64,000 nucleotides of DNA. Origin: Kondoa malvinella (lineage: Eukaryota > Basidiomycota > Agaricostilbomycetes > Agaricostilbales > Kondoaceae). The position numbers and the translations under genes were made by a program. The first letter of the stretch is position 1. Each line of letters opens with the position of its first letter. Under the pieces are notes generated by a model, which did no database searches, had not been told where the DNA came from, and saw nothing but the letters and a program-made list of their open reading frames with translations. Below, one piece after another: positions 23,375 to 35,539 of the stretch. The DNA lies in the NCBI GenBank assembly GCA_039545315.1, contig BCIM01000018.1:1-64000 (forward strand). The letters are read 5' to 3'.

Positions 23375-24844
23375 CTAGCCAGCTCGACCCCGTTCGCGCC
23401 CTCCGAAGATAGGGTTTTGGAGCGCCGCTTGATAAACTGTCCGGGCAATCAATGAGCGAACGAAAGTCGGCAAGATGTTAGTTCGCTGACCTTGGTGCTG
23501 GATCTGAAGCTTTGCGCGGAATAATTCCACATGTTCCACAAGCTGCTAAATGTCAAGGCTGCATCTTTCGGGAACGGGCGGCGGCAAAGCTCACCCACTT
23601 AAAATACTCGAAATGAGCTTCAGCCTGGCTCTCTTCCCAGAGTTGACGTTCAGTCTTATGGGCCGAAATCGACGTCTGTTCTTTCTGATGCAGAAAAGCC
23701 CGAACATCAGCCATCCAAGCTTTCAGCTGCAAGTATTTCAGATGGCAGCAAAAGCGTAATAGAATAGTCGCACCTGACCCTCGACTTGTCGCATTGTATT
23801 GCTTTCGGATAGCATCATGGGCGCGAGTTCATTGGACTGATTGCGTGACGAAAGCTCCGTCGCTGCACCATCGATCTTCTCTAATGCCTTTCGAAGAGAT
23901 TGTATCTGTTTGAATAGCTTCAGTTCAATCTCAGAACTCGATCCGTGGCTTACCTTCGGAGCTGGAGACCTGAGTTCAGCAGTCCAGTTGAGCACTTCAG
24001 CTCTCAACAAAGCCGCACAACCGCCGTATGATGCCCATGTCTCCAGTAGATCAATCAATTTGTCCGCTGAGCCAAGTTTAGATTGCAGCTGATCCAGAAC
24101 ATTAGAGTAAGCCCTCAATAGGATGATTTCGATGGCAGACTTACTTTGACCATTTCGTGTCGCAATGCGGTTGCTGCTTCCCACGCACCTGCTACGGTAG
24201 TATGATGTTTCAACTGTTGAGGTCTGGTGGTAAGATGCTCCAATTGTTGAATGGCCTGACTCAAGCATTAGAAGCACTCGAAGAGAACCTGAAATATACA
24301 AACTAAGGTCTGACTACTTGAGACGTGACGAACCTTTAGCCCGTGAGAAGGAGACTGAACGCTCTGGGTAAAGGCTCACTAATTTACGTAAGTTTTCAAG
24401 ATGTATATGGCGGTCGTTGTCTGTCTGCCGTTCGCTGGATGACTCGACCGCCTTGTCTAGGGCCGGACCAAGGCTTCGGTGCATAGTGTCGACGGACTCC
24501 CGCATCTACCAAAAGCCATGCTTAAGATGAGACCATCCAGCAAGATTGAAATGACTCACGCGACCAAAGGCGAGGGCTAGCTCGGGAAAGTCTGGTAAGC
24601 TAGTCTGACTGACGCCTCGTCTTGCCAGTTGATAAAGGATATCGGTTGGTTGGTCGTGGGTCTCGAGTTGCCTTCTAGTCTGCTTCTTGATCGCATCCAA
24701 TTCTAATTTCATGCTGTTTAGCACCAGAAGGTCTAGGTGATGCCTTTGCCTAGCGGTTGCTATCATATTGCGCGGACGACAGTAAGAACGAGATAGACGT
24801 AGAGAGTAAGAGGCAAACGGGAATGGGAAGAGAACAGAAGGCAT
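23375..24844 (-). CDS. Unrecognised coiled-coil protein
   Basis: I do not recognise the family. The first exon from ATG 24844 reads MPSVLFPFP... then LDLLVLNSMKLELDAIKKQ and LPDFPELALAFGR; an ATG at about 24766 is an alternative. Exons then give MRESVDTMHRSLGPALDK, HLENLRKL, AWEAATALRHEMVKLQSKL and KLIDLLETWASYGGCAALL. LKLFKQIQSLRKALEKIDG follows, then AWMADVRAFLHQKEQ, AHFEYFKWQLVEHVELFRA, LQIQHQVYQAALQNPIFGG and RERGRAG, with TAG at 23375. The sequence is largely heptad-like helix with no membrane segment after residue 30. The basic N terminus could be a mitochondrial presequence. The joint between HLENLRKL and the next exon needs a long (about 125 nt) intron and is the least certain. Confidence 0.6.
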
Positions 24845-26302
24845 CTACCTAGCCAAGCGAATGACACGACCTCGCACAAAGGGAAACAATGATACCGAAA
24901 AAGACGAATGTCAGATGGCGGGAGACCTCACAATAGCAGATAGAGTAGCTCTAGCGACAATGAAGGACTGAACTTCCTGCAGTGTATAAAAATTGCCGAT
25001 GCATCGCCAAGAAAATCAACCTGATTGTCGCCGGGGACAATATCTTTGGAAAGGGGAAGAAGCGTGTAAGTACCTTCGAAGAGCGTTACGATCACATGTA
25101 AGGTAGTACTCTACATTCAATGAACCAGAGATAGTCTAGTCGTGAGAAGATGGATCTCGCGGGCTTCGCTTCTTGCCCATGAAGGCGTCGTACGCAGAAG
25201 AGACCAACCCAGAAAAAAGCGATAGGAGAAGGACTGAGCGCGAGGGCCTCTTTATCGAAACACTCTAGATCATCACGCCTCAGAATCGTTGAGACGGCAG
25301 ACCCAAAAGGTGCACGTACGCTTGAGATCTTCTACCCGGGTATATACGTGCAACCAGAATGCAGCTTCTGCTAGGCGCAGATATTGCTCGTCTTTCGTTG
25401 CGATACCCTCTTGAATTCCACTCTTGATTCAGCACACAAGCTATAAGCAACAGGCGACTTGAAACAGCAATCCTACTTACCAGATCTGACTTCCCAGCAG
25501 CCAATTCGGCTCGATACTATGCGTGATGGTCGACGTAGCTGCTACGCTGGTTTGCTCGCTTTCTTGCAAACATCTGAATTGTACCGCAGCAGCAGCGGAG
25601 CACAACACAAAATGGCCCCTGCATTCGTGACTTCCTCCAAAGAGCAGCTCTTCTGACTCGTCGACTTGTGAAGGACTTGAATTGCCGTGTACAGGCGCTA
25701 GCAAGACCATGAGAAAATACATCGCAAGAGTTGGACCGGGATGCACCTGTAGCGTCTCGCCTAAGTGACTCGGCATCGTAATCGTAATCAGAGTACCAGC
25801 TTCTCCACTGGTATCCGCAGGCGAGATGACGGGTCGATCCGAATCATGGCAGAGGAAGCAAATGCAGCATCGTCGATTGGCCAGAGTCCCATGAGATCAG
25901 GTGTTGTGGGTATCGAATTGGGTATGCAGAGGCCAGCAAAGCTCGTAAGATCTGGTCGTGTAAGGCCAAAACAGCTCAAAAGGATTCAAAACACGAGATT
26001 GTTCGGACAGATTCATATTCTGTCTATGCTACGTGACATAGCTTTCGTGCCCGGGACGGCCGAGATAAGGGAGAAGAGTCGAAAAGTCTGTAGAGTTACA
26101 GATAGGAGCATTGAAAGGCGAGACGTTAAGCAAGGCAATTCGACAATGAGGTTGCAAAGCTGTTCGTGAAGAGACCAATGGAAGTATGCTCGCCGGCCTA
26201 AGTGTCTGAGTATCATCAAGTCAGTGGTATATTCCAGAACATATGCGGGAATGGCTGCTCCTCGACAAGAACACGTCGCAAGCTTCTCGCCGTCAAACCA
26301 TC
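24845..26302. other. Unresolved stretch, coding potential unclear
   Basis: About 1.45 kb lie between the coiled-coil gene and SGT2. Minus-strand pieces at about 25.3-26.05 kb could splice into a short protein (for example one starting MNLSEQS at about 26.01 kb). None shows a recognisable motif, and the joints are ambiguous. I report no gene here. The part next to 26302 must hold the SGT2 promoter. Confidence 0.45.
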
Positions 26303-27722
26303 ATGGACTCGTAAGTTCCGCTGCTGCTCCTAGACTTCACCAAGCTGATAGGCTCTGTAGATCCAAGCAAACCGCCTTTGCTATCGTCGAATTCCTGCAG
26401 AAATCAGTGTCTGACGGTTCAATCCGCGAAGATGACAAGGAAGGGCTCGAAACTGCCAGTGCGTGTCTCCTCCTTCAAGGCCGTACTCAGTCTAATTCGC
26501 TATGACCAGTCCAATGCATAGAAGAAGCCTTTTCCATTGATTCAAGCGACAGCAAGCAACAATCGACCTATTCACTCAAACCGGCCTCGCTCAAGCAAAT
26601 TATTGAAGTATACAGCAAGACTAAATCCGCATCTAAGCCTACTACTGCAACGCCTACACCAGCCGCATCCACTTCTTCAGGCGCACCAACAGCTCGTGAT
26701 TCAGCCAAAGCGGATGACCTGAAAACTACAGGCAACCAACAAATGGCCGCCAAAGATTACAGCGCCGCTATTGAATCTTATTCTTCAGCTATCCAACTCA
26801 ACCCTTCCAACCCAGTCTATTATTCAAACAGAGCGGCTGCTTATTCTCAATTGTCGAAACATGATTTAGCAATCAATGACGCAAAGAAAGCTTCTGAGTT
26901 AGATCCTAGTTTCTCAAAAGCCTACAGTAGACTAGGTCATGCGTTGTTCTGTGAGGGAAGATTCAGTGAAGCGGTAGAAGCGTACGAGAAAGGATTGGAA
27001 TTGGACCCTGCCAACCAGAGCATGAAGAATAGTTTGGCTACGGCTAAATCCAGAGTGCAGGAGGGTAGTGATGACGAGGAGGCTGGAGAAGTTGATGCTG
27101 CTGGTCCCCAAGGTGGAAATCCAATGGCCAATCTTGCAAACATGATGGGCGGAAGCGGAGGAGGGGTGCGTAGTTGGACCTTGTGATTCAGCCTTGTTGC
27201 TGATGCAAAAGGCCTCATTACGCACAGATGCCTGACCTCTCCTCAATGATGAACAACGTGAGCTCTTGGATAATGCGCGGCGACTTTTGCTAATAGACTA
27301 ATACAGCCGCAAATGATGGCGATGGCCCAACAGATGGTAAATTGCCCTCTTCTTCAACCTGATCCTTGCTCACAGTAGGCAGATGGGCAACGGCGGTCTA
27401 GAACAGATGATGCAAAACCCTATGATCAGACAGATGGTCCGGTTTTAACATTGCACTTTATCTGGCATTGATCTGATTATCCTTTAGGCTCAATCTATGC
27501 AGAATGGAGGCGGTATGCCTGACATGGGTAGCCTGGCAGGATTGATGAACGATCCTAGCATTAGGTAAGTCGGGCAGTCTTGCGTTCAATATTGAACTCA
27601 AAGACATCGGGCTGATTTACAGACAAATGGCTGAGTCTTTCGGCGGGCGCGGGGGAGGTGCTGCAGGACGTGGTAATGGAAGAGGAAGGGGCGGTAGCTC
27701 TTCTGATGACATGTACTCTTAG
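26303..27722 (+). CDS. SGT2: Sgt2/SGTA TPR co-chaperone
   Basis: Small glutamine-rich TPR protein that passes tail-anchored membrane proteins to the GET pathway. The start is ATG GAC TC at 26303; an intron joins it to KQTAFAIVEFLQKSVSDG, the dimerisation domain. ETAIQCIEEAFSID continues it. Three TPR repeats are visible: ADDLKTTGNQQMAAKDYSAA, NPSNPVYYSNRAAAYSQLSK and DPSFSKAYSRLGHALF. The C-terminal region is Met/Gly/Gln-rich (MANLANMMGG, MAMAQQM, NPMIRQMAQSMQN), which binds hydrophobic segments, and ends RGRGGSSSDDMYS with TAG at 27720. About six short introns, several in the Met-rich part. Confidence 0.92.
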
Positions 27723-27878
27723 ATCTGTGGTCTTTTTGGCCAAGGGAATATTAATTCGTACATTGGTATTAATACACGTCACCGTTGATATTCCTTACTG
27801 CTGCCGCTTTACCCTGTACCGTACAATCAAGCTGCCATTACCCCAAGCCTCGCCCAAAAGGATAACCACAAACATCCT

Positions 27879-29112
27879 TCACGCAATCAGTTGCGCCTGA
27901 AATACCTCCAAGCCCTCTCTCAGCACACCCAACATCTGCCTATCTGCCTTCCTAGCCCCAACTTCCCCCTGACAGGCCTTACTCAAGTCATCCCATCGAA
28001 TAGCCTCCAGATTCGCACGAATAACCACAGTCTGGTTCACGTTCGTCTGATACACATTCAACTCTTGCCGCGTGAGCGAGAGATCGTTCTCTACTGAGCT
28101 GGCCATTGCTGAAATGAGTGAAGTCTCCCTCTTTGCCGCTTCCAGTTCTTTTCGAATCTTTTCTAATTCTCGTTGGGCAATCGATAATTCGGTTCGAGTT
28201 CGGCTGTGGGCAGTCTTTTCGTTTTCTAGCTCGACGTTTGGTCGAGCTTGGACTGGCCGAAGTGGGGAAAGCATGCTGCAATCGAAAGATGCATCGGGTC
28301 CATCAGCTGAGCGAGTCAGGTCGTCCAATGTCGGACTATTCATCGCAGTAGCCAGTAGCAAATCATTGAGCGTGCTTGACATCTTTGGCTTTCTATGAGG
28401 TGTAGTCGAGCGTTTCCTTTGCGGTACCCTGTTCGAAGGTGATGCTCGAGCTGCAGAAGGCAGACCTCGAACTCGCTGAGCTGTGACAGGGGTTTTCGAA
28501 TTGCGCAAGCTTGGTTTTCGGCCAGAGACAGAGCCTACTGGGATGGAGGAGGAGGCCTTCTTTTGCCTTGAAGCCGGTCGAGCGCTTGGTAACCCTAATG
28601 CATTCTTTCCGCTGTCTTCGCCCTCATTGCCTTCCGCTATTGACGCACGAGTCTGGAGACTGCTTTGTACACGTCGGAGGTTCGATGTAGTACGTGCGGG
28701 TGGAGATTGGTGCTCGGATACAGGCAGAACGTTACTTCCCTTCAGACGCATGCTGGAGCTTGCAGAAGACACAGGACGCGCAGACAGAGATGAGGAAGCT
28801 GTAGACATTGTTCGTAGCCTTGCTGGAGCAGGCAACATGGATCCAGTTGTCTGCCATTCAAAAGTAAACAACATGAATTGACCAGCAGGCGGAAGAGCAG
28901 CTCACAGACTGCGTGCGCTGTCTTACAGGAGGCGCTTTGTTCTCTATATCTGATGTTCGCTTGCCTAGAGGTCTCTTCGCGGCGCTGGGCACTTGTGAAG
29001 CTCCCACTTTCGACAAGGTTCTGATTCTTGAAGCTGGTACGCGGCTCTTGAGCACGCCTAGCTCTCTCAGGGAAGTATCTCTTGCAGCTGATGGACTGTT
29101 GACATCAGTCAT
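27879..29112 (-). CDS. Basic, Ser/Pro-rich protein with C-terminal coiled coil
   Basis: I do not recognise the family. The ATG at 29112 begins MTDVNSPSAARDTSLRELG. The first 65 residues hold KRPLGKRTSDIENK, which looks like a nuclear-localisation stretch. One intron follows. A long basic Ser/Pro/Arg region includes NRVPQRKRSTTPHRKPK. A heptad-rich segment, HSRTRTELSIAQRELEKIRK and ELEAAKRETSLISAM, follows, then ARKADRQMLGVLREGLEVF to TGA 27879. A basic disordered N terminus plus a coiled coil is typical of microtubule- or spindle-associated proteins, but I see no specific motif. An in-frame TTG extends the ORF upstream; ATG 29112 is the natural start. Confidence 0.62.
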
Positions 29113-29219
29113 GTCGCGAAACTTGGCTGTTGGCAAAGGGAAGTCGATCAATTAGTTGGAATAGGTACATGATTATATTGAATGTCCTGGTATAGCTGTA
29201 CACCCAAAGTCCACACCCA

Positions 29220-32200
29220 TTACGATTTGTTCTTGTCAGGCGTTCTCATCATAGAGAATCTTGATGTTCTTTGCGTCCGAATCGAAGCAGGACTGTCCGT
29301 CGCTGAAAGGCCGCCCGCGATCTCTGGCTAAGGACAGAAGGTATATGAGCTACTGTAGGGAAAGACCATATCGGCTTACCTTCCAGTCGAGCTGAATCTG
29401 AAGCGATCCATCTGGTACTAGCGGTATTGCTGGACTCGCGCTGAGTGTGCCAATAGACGGTGAGAGATAGTCCCAAACGGAGACTTCTGCTGTTGCGACT
29501 TGCTTGTCTTTGCCTAGCTTCTTTTTCTCCCTGTGGAAAAATGTGTTCACTCAATGAAAGCTACTTGGACACAGCGATTTTCACCCACAGTATGGTAAAT
29601 TCTAAAGTCGAAGGGCCAGATGTTGTTTTGGCTGTCATACGAATATAAGATCCTGTAATAGCGAGATAGACGGCAGAATGCTCACCATGGAAGCTGTCAC
29701 CAAATTGAGACTCTGAACTGCCTCTTGAAGGATGCGTCTTGTCCAGTGTTCGGCCGTTCTGCTTGACGACTACCAGAGTCTTTTCGGCGCCTTCTACATG
29801 CACGCCAGTAATCGTGACATTCAGCCTTCCTTCTAGCGCAGGCATCTCTTCTTCGGTAGAATACCCATTTGTTCCATTGACGGGTTCAGAGTGCGCTGTT
29901 TTTGTGGGTGATTTGGCTTCACCGGTCAGAGGATCAATGACGGCCGCTTGTGCTGTGTGACCGCGCTTGAGCCCAGCTGCCATAAACTCTTCCTCTTCCG
30001 CTGTGGCGCTAGAAGACGACTTGTTTCGCGCATGACCGCCGTGTGTTGCCCGATAAGCCAGTCCAAATGCGCCTTTGCCGATCGCCTTTCCTCCCGCGCC
30101 CACGCCATGGCCAACTCCGGAGACGACTCGCACACCCTGTAATCGAAAATGGGCGTTGTTCTGGATGACACGAAAGGAAACACTCACGCCTTTTCCAACT
30201 GTTCCCACTCCCTTGCCGACTCCTTTGCCAACTCCACCGACCGCATTATAGCCAGCCGAGCCAACTGCGCCCAAATTTGTGCCGACTCGACCTATCGTAC
30301 CAGAAGTTGCTGCTCTCACGCGAGTAATGAACTGCAGGACCAGATCAACCTCAGCGATATGTCGAAGCACAGAAGAAGCGGAATTTTACCTCAGGTCGGA
30401 AGACAAGTCTCAGCGAAACTTCTCCAGAGGTCTTGTGTTCGCCGTCGCCCTGAAGTTGAAGGGTAAGAGGAGTAGCGGTAAAGGGCTCCAGTGTTGATAG
30501 ATCTATTTGAGCCATACCAAGCTTGTCTGGCTTGCCAACGGCGTCCCTGCAACATCATGAGATGCTGATCAGCATAGAAATGCGTTGTCATACCAGTCGT
30601 ATATCTTGACAAAGAAGCGAGCAGAGGCACGAGAAGGCTGTAATGAAAATCCTTCGTTAAGATCGAGCCGCACGAATCGCTTAACACTTACTATTGGACA
30701 TTCGAATGTCTCGTTCCCTGAGCAAATGATCAGTCCTGTGCATAAGTAGTAGATCGATTAAACTTACAGACTGGCTTGAGGGTTCTCTTTTGCACAGCAC
30801 TCTTGAACAGCTTTTCTCCTCCAAGTTCAAAGACCGCGTATGGATCAGATGAACCTGACCGATCTGCAGCGCGAAGACCAGAAGCATCGACCAGGTCAAC
30901 TCGCAGAAGTCCGGTATCTGCGATTCGTTCGCTTCAGTGAGTGAAAAGTGAAGAGTAAGGAGCACGTACTGTTGACACTCTCGCGAGGCTCTATCTGGAT
31001 GTTGACAGGGATATATTTGGCACAGACTGTTATATACGATTTCGAGAGCCCTCTGTTATCGGTAAGGCAGAACTGCGTGCAGATATTTAGCCTGCTCGCT
31101 ATGAACCCACAGAATCTCACATACCTCGGTCGGTTTATCGAGAGCTGTTTCCAAGAATTCGTTCATGTCGAGGGCCAGTTCAGCGTATGTCTCATCGGTA
31201 GTCTCCTTTTCTGCTTCGTTGAGCTTGAAGATGATGCGCGAATAGTCAAGCTCTTTGATGAAGGTCTCGTGAACCTCATCCCAGGTCGTCTTGGTCGACC
31301 GAGCTTTTTCGGTGGTATCTGAAACCGATGTCAGTGACAAGCAAAGATGCAGGGTATTGCCGTACGAGCTGGCCAGTATCCAGAGTCGAACAGTATTTCC
31401 AGCCTGGCTCCTTTGCGGGCAATGTTCCCGCCTACTATATTGGTGACAAGGATACCCGATTCTACAATGATTGAGCCTTAGAGCAGAACAATCTGGTCAA
31501 TAGCTTACGAGTAGCTAGAAGCACATCTCTAGGTATCGAGACTGCTTCTTTGGTAGACTTCTGAGTAGCAATAGAGCCAGATGGTCTGTGAGTCTTCTCC
31601 AGGGTGCCATTCGGCTGAGCGACTCCGTTGGAAATGGGAGGAGCAGCGCGAGTCGCTGATGCAATGCGTTGCGCGTCAGCTTCGAAATCTCCATCTTCCT
31701 GGCCTGCATCTTCTTCATGGTCGCCAATCGCTACAGTGTTGACCGTTGATGCTGTATCGGACTGATCATCAGCCTTGATCCGCTCGAGTTGTGTCGGAGG
31801 CGCATCAAATTGGATGTTGCCCACTTCCGCGCATGGGTAAAAGTTGGCTTCATAGAAGAGAGTGCCGCGCAAGTTACGCTTGCCGTCAATGCGTAGCATT
31901 TCGTTCTTTTCCTGCTTTCCGCTGGACTTCCACCTGTTTCCAGTGGCTGCCCCGGCTGCATCTTCCGTCACTAGAGTGCCCACGTCCAGTTCAACGCTGC
32001 CAAGTGATCGATCCTTGCCAGTATGCTCGTAGTCCATGCTACGGTCCAACGATCAGGGGAGCCTTTCAAATGCTACAGCAAGACAGCTTACACTTCCAAG
32101 ATGAGCTTCTCTTTTGTGCTGTATCCTCTGAGTCAGGTCCGAACCTTGTGAGATTAGCAAACAACTCACTTGTGAACAGGTACGTAGACAACTTCGTCCC

Positions 32201-35200
32201 ATTCCGGACTGGTAGTCAAAATCAGCTATCTAGTCAACAGGGCAAAAATTGCGCACTTCAAGCTAAAGACGGCATCAGCGACATATGCTTGGCACAAGAA
32301 GCCAACACGTACTTATTGTTGACGATCTCTGTCTTGGCTTGCGGTATACCCGCTCTCAAGATGCGAAGATATGGATCAGACTTGCCTCCGGTGAGCGCCT
32401 CGACATTCTTGAGATCAATTGCACGCTTGATCCAGAATCGAACAACACCAATGGGCGGTCTATAGCTTCTCGATCCGTTGATCGCGCCAGCCATCATGAC
32501 AGCCTTCCATTCGGCAGAAATCCTGACGCGGCCGGTAGCACAGCCCGACAGAGGGAACCAATCTTTGCTTTGAGCTTTAGCCTCAAGCAGGTCTGCTAGC
32601 TTGATGTTGAGGTAGCCAAGCATAGGATCAACGCTAAGACCGCGCTCATCAATGATCTTCAGGCCAATGACAGCTGCAGCTTTGTCGGTAACGAGGAACT
32701 CATACGAGTCTTCCCATGCGGGTGAGGTTGTACGTTTGAGTGTTCGAGTGGAATAAATCGGTGCGTCTGTCGAATGGAATCAGCTTTGAAAATACCTCGA
32801 ACGAGACAATTACGCTGCAAAAATAGTCTGGCGTACGGGTTGAGCTGACTGTGAGAGATGGACTTTTTGTGGTCGAGCTCCTTTGCCTGATGTATAGTCA
32901 ATCGCACAATTCCAGTAGCTGTGAGAAGGCGTCATTGTCCGAGCTGTGGATGTAGCGCAAGTTTGTCACTCACTAGTCTCCGGGATAGCTTCTTCAGAGC
33001 CATTTTCGAGCTTTTTGGGTGTCATAGTCGGGTAATAGTTGATGGCATAGTTGAGCACACCGCGATCTTTACCTTGCAATGTGACAGTAGACTGGACATG
33101 TTCTTGCTCTGGATCGGCTTCGAGGGTCTTGAGATCAAAATTGGCAACACCGAGTTCCATATCTTTGCGACGCTCGTTCCAGTCCTTGACTGTGAGCGTG
33201 AGGACGTCGTTGAGCGAATTGACGAGAATGAATTTCGTTTCGTTCCAATGCGGGCTGACGCTGTCAGCATTCGCAAAGTCAGATGAGTGCACAATCTGAT
33301 GATAAGCTATAATCACTGACGTGCTGTGTTTCGTCTTTGTCTTTGCCAATTCCGCTCGTTGACTGATGGACACGCTGACGTATGGATCAGGTGCGCCGCT
33401 GCCCATCTTGACGCCTTTCAAGCCACGCGCATTGAAGAGAGTGATTTGCACCACGCCAATAGCGGAATCTGTCGATCAGATCACATGTTCAGACAAGGAT
33501 TTGCCTAAGGAGCGAAGCACCGACCTATAGGAGCCCCAGAGAGCAGTTGTTCCAGATCGAGAGCAAACGAGTTGGGGCTGTACATCATCGGACCTAAGTT
33601 GGCGTGAATTTGGCCATCGATGAAACTGTCATGCGAAAGCAATGGTAATGAGACGAAATCTCAACACCACAGCATCACACTGACTTTGCTAGACCAGGGA
33701 TCTGCACCAACATGAGCTGCACCAGGACAGACAGACAAGTAGACTTACCATGTTGATATCGAAGCCTATGGGCTTCAGCACGAAATCAATGACCGGTTTC
33801 TCCAAAAAGCTAGATATAGTCTTGAGCAATTCCCCGAATGAACAGATAAAACCAATACCTGAGCTCGACAGTTTTGATCTGTACCATAAGCCGGACTACT
33901 AAGTAACATTAAATTACAGCAGAGCCCGCTCACGCACATTCGGGAAATTGCTCATCAACTTGAGCTTGACTCTCATCACGCCGGTGAAAGCAATATCCTC
34001 AGTCAAGATGTCCTTGCCTACACTAGCCATTCCTTTACCAATCTTGATGGCCAGAACAATCTTAGGGTTGACTTTGCCGGCTGCTTGTCTAGGTGTCAAA
34101 TCTGCAATATCGGCAGGAGTGAAAGAGAGCTTGATGTCCATAACTACAACGTCGTCTTCCGTATCGGGAAACGTCTTTATGAAATCGAGTCGAGGTCCTT
34201 TTGTGCCTAAAGTGAAGGTAGTGAGGCGGAGAGATTCGAGGAAGGCTGGGCATGATTCAGAGAGGACTTGGTCTACTGCCATGACGATTGTTGCAGAAAG
34301 GAGAGGTTCGTAAGCCAGCCAGAAGCGACGTAGGAAGTTCTATGCGATGAGTCAGTCAGGAAGAAGCCAGAAAGGAAGTGACTTGCGTTGATCCAATCCG
34401 CTGATTCATGTTCTGTATACAGACGAGTCTTTGCTAATTCCCGCTCGATATCGTCTCTTGCTCTATGACGAACTCGCTTGATCGAAGTAGAATAGTAAGT
34501 CGCACAAACAGCCGCGACAAACAAGCAAGAAAAGAGACCACCACCAAAGCGAGTGAGGTAGTGTGATGCACCAATAGCAAAGAATATAATGGCCGCATTG
34601 TGGTAGTCTGTTCCATAGTAGATATCGGCTAAGAAGGTACTGAGCGGATCAGGTTTGGGCGCTTCTTCTTCCTCTACGCCCTTGATCTTTTCGCCAGCTG
34701 CTTGTTGTTCGCGAATGTGTTTTTGGCCAGACCAGCCTACTTGCGCATCTTCTGGGATATCGGCGACCTACGCTGTATAAGCTTGTGTGTTGATGCAACG
34801 CGACGGAGCACTGACCTTGCCATTTGCTAGCCTGCCTTCTGGAACGCCTGAAGAAGGGCCAGATACAGCTTCTTGAGCAGTAGCTCTCTCGGCGTCTGCT
34901 AAGTTCACGGTAGGCGCTGGGCCGTCTCTCGATAGGTCTGAATCTGATACCAGTTCTGTGTACGACAACGCTCTTAGCTCGTTGAAGGAGTAGACGATCA
35001 GATCTCGCACCTGTTCCTACATTCGCAGGACGAGGGTCTGCACCAGCGATAGGCGATATCTTGGATTTGGCTTCAAGCAGAGTCGCAGCAGCCTTGTCTT
35101 GCGGTGTTGCTTCTGGATCGTATTCCCGCACTACAGCGCCCTTTGCAGCGGAATCTTGAGCCACAGCTTGCTTTGATGAACGGTCTGTGGGCTCTTCTGG

Positions 35201-35254
35201 CACCAAAGGCGCGGATACGCTGTTCGGAACGGCGTAGTCCCTATAGGAAGCCAT
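29220..35254 (-). CDS. TCB3: Tricalbin (SMP domain + multiple C2 domains)
   Basis: Extended-synaptotagmin/tricalbin that tethers the ER to the plasma membrane and moves lipid. The ATG at 35254 starts MASYRDYAVPNSVSAPLVPE. After the disordered N terminus comes a membrane hairpin (AAIIFFAIGASHYLTRFGGG and LFSCLFVAAVCATYYS). The SMP domain runs around ADQVLSESCPAFLESLRLT-type sequence and VGKDILTEDIAFTGVMRVK. At least five C2-like domains follow, e.g. VVQITLFNARGLKGVKMGSG with DPYVSV, GVVRFWIKRAIDLKNVEAL with DPYLRI, and LLRVDLVDASGLRAADRSG with DPYAVFEL. Near the C terminus is a Gly/Val/Lys repeat (GVGKGVGKGVGTVGKG), then a last C2-like domain. The gene ends DKNKS with TAA at 29220. Many introns; the exact TCB1/2/3 match is not set. 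Confidence 0.88.
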
Positions 35255-35539
35255 TTTCCCTCGGTGGTTGATGCTTGACCTTCGCTAGCTGCTAGACCCT
35301 CGGCTTGGACAGACAACAACAGCGAGCAAGTGTAAAGGCTTCGCACAGATCAGAATTGTCGTTTGTAGCTTATCAAAACGAGATATTTACCATCCAGACG
35401 TGTTCACTTGGGCAGCCAAGACCGAAGTGCTCTGGTAGCCCTCAACAGGCAGTATACCCTTTCCGTTCGCTCTGTATTCGAGGCTGCAGCTGCCTAGCGA
35501 AACAACTGCCTTGACGCCTCAGCGGCCCAACGACGCGCG

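Noticed and set aside
25765..26169. Plus-strand ORF of 134 codons before SGT2
   Set aside because: Arg-rich, no motif, and no splice partner; more likely chance.
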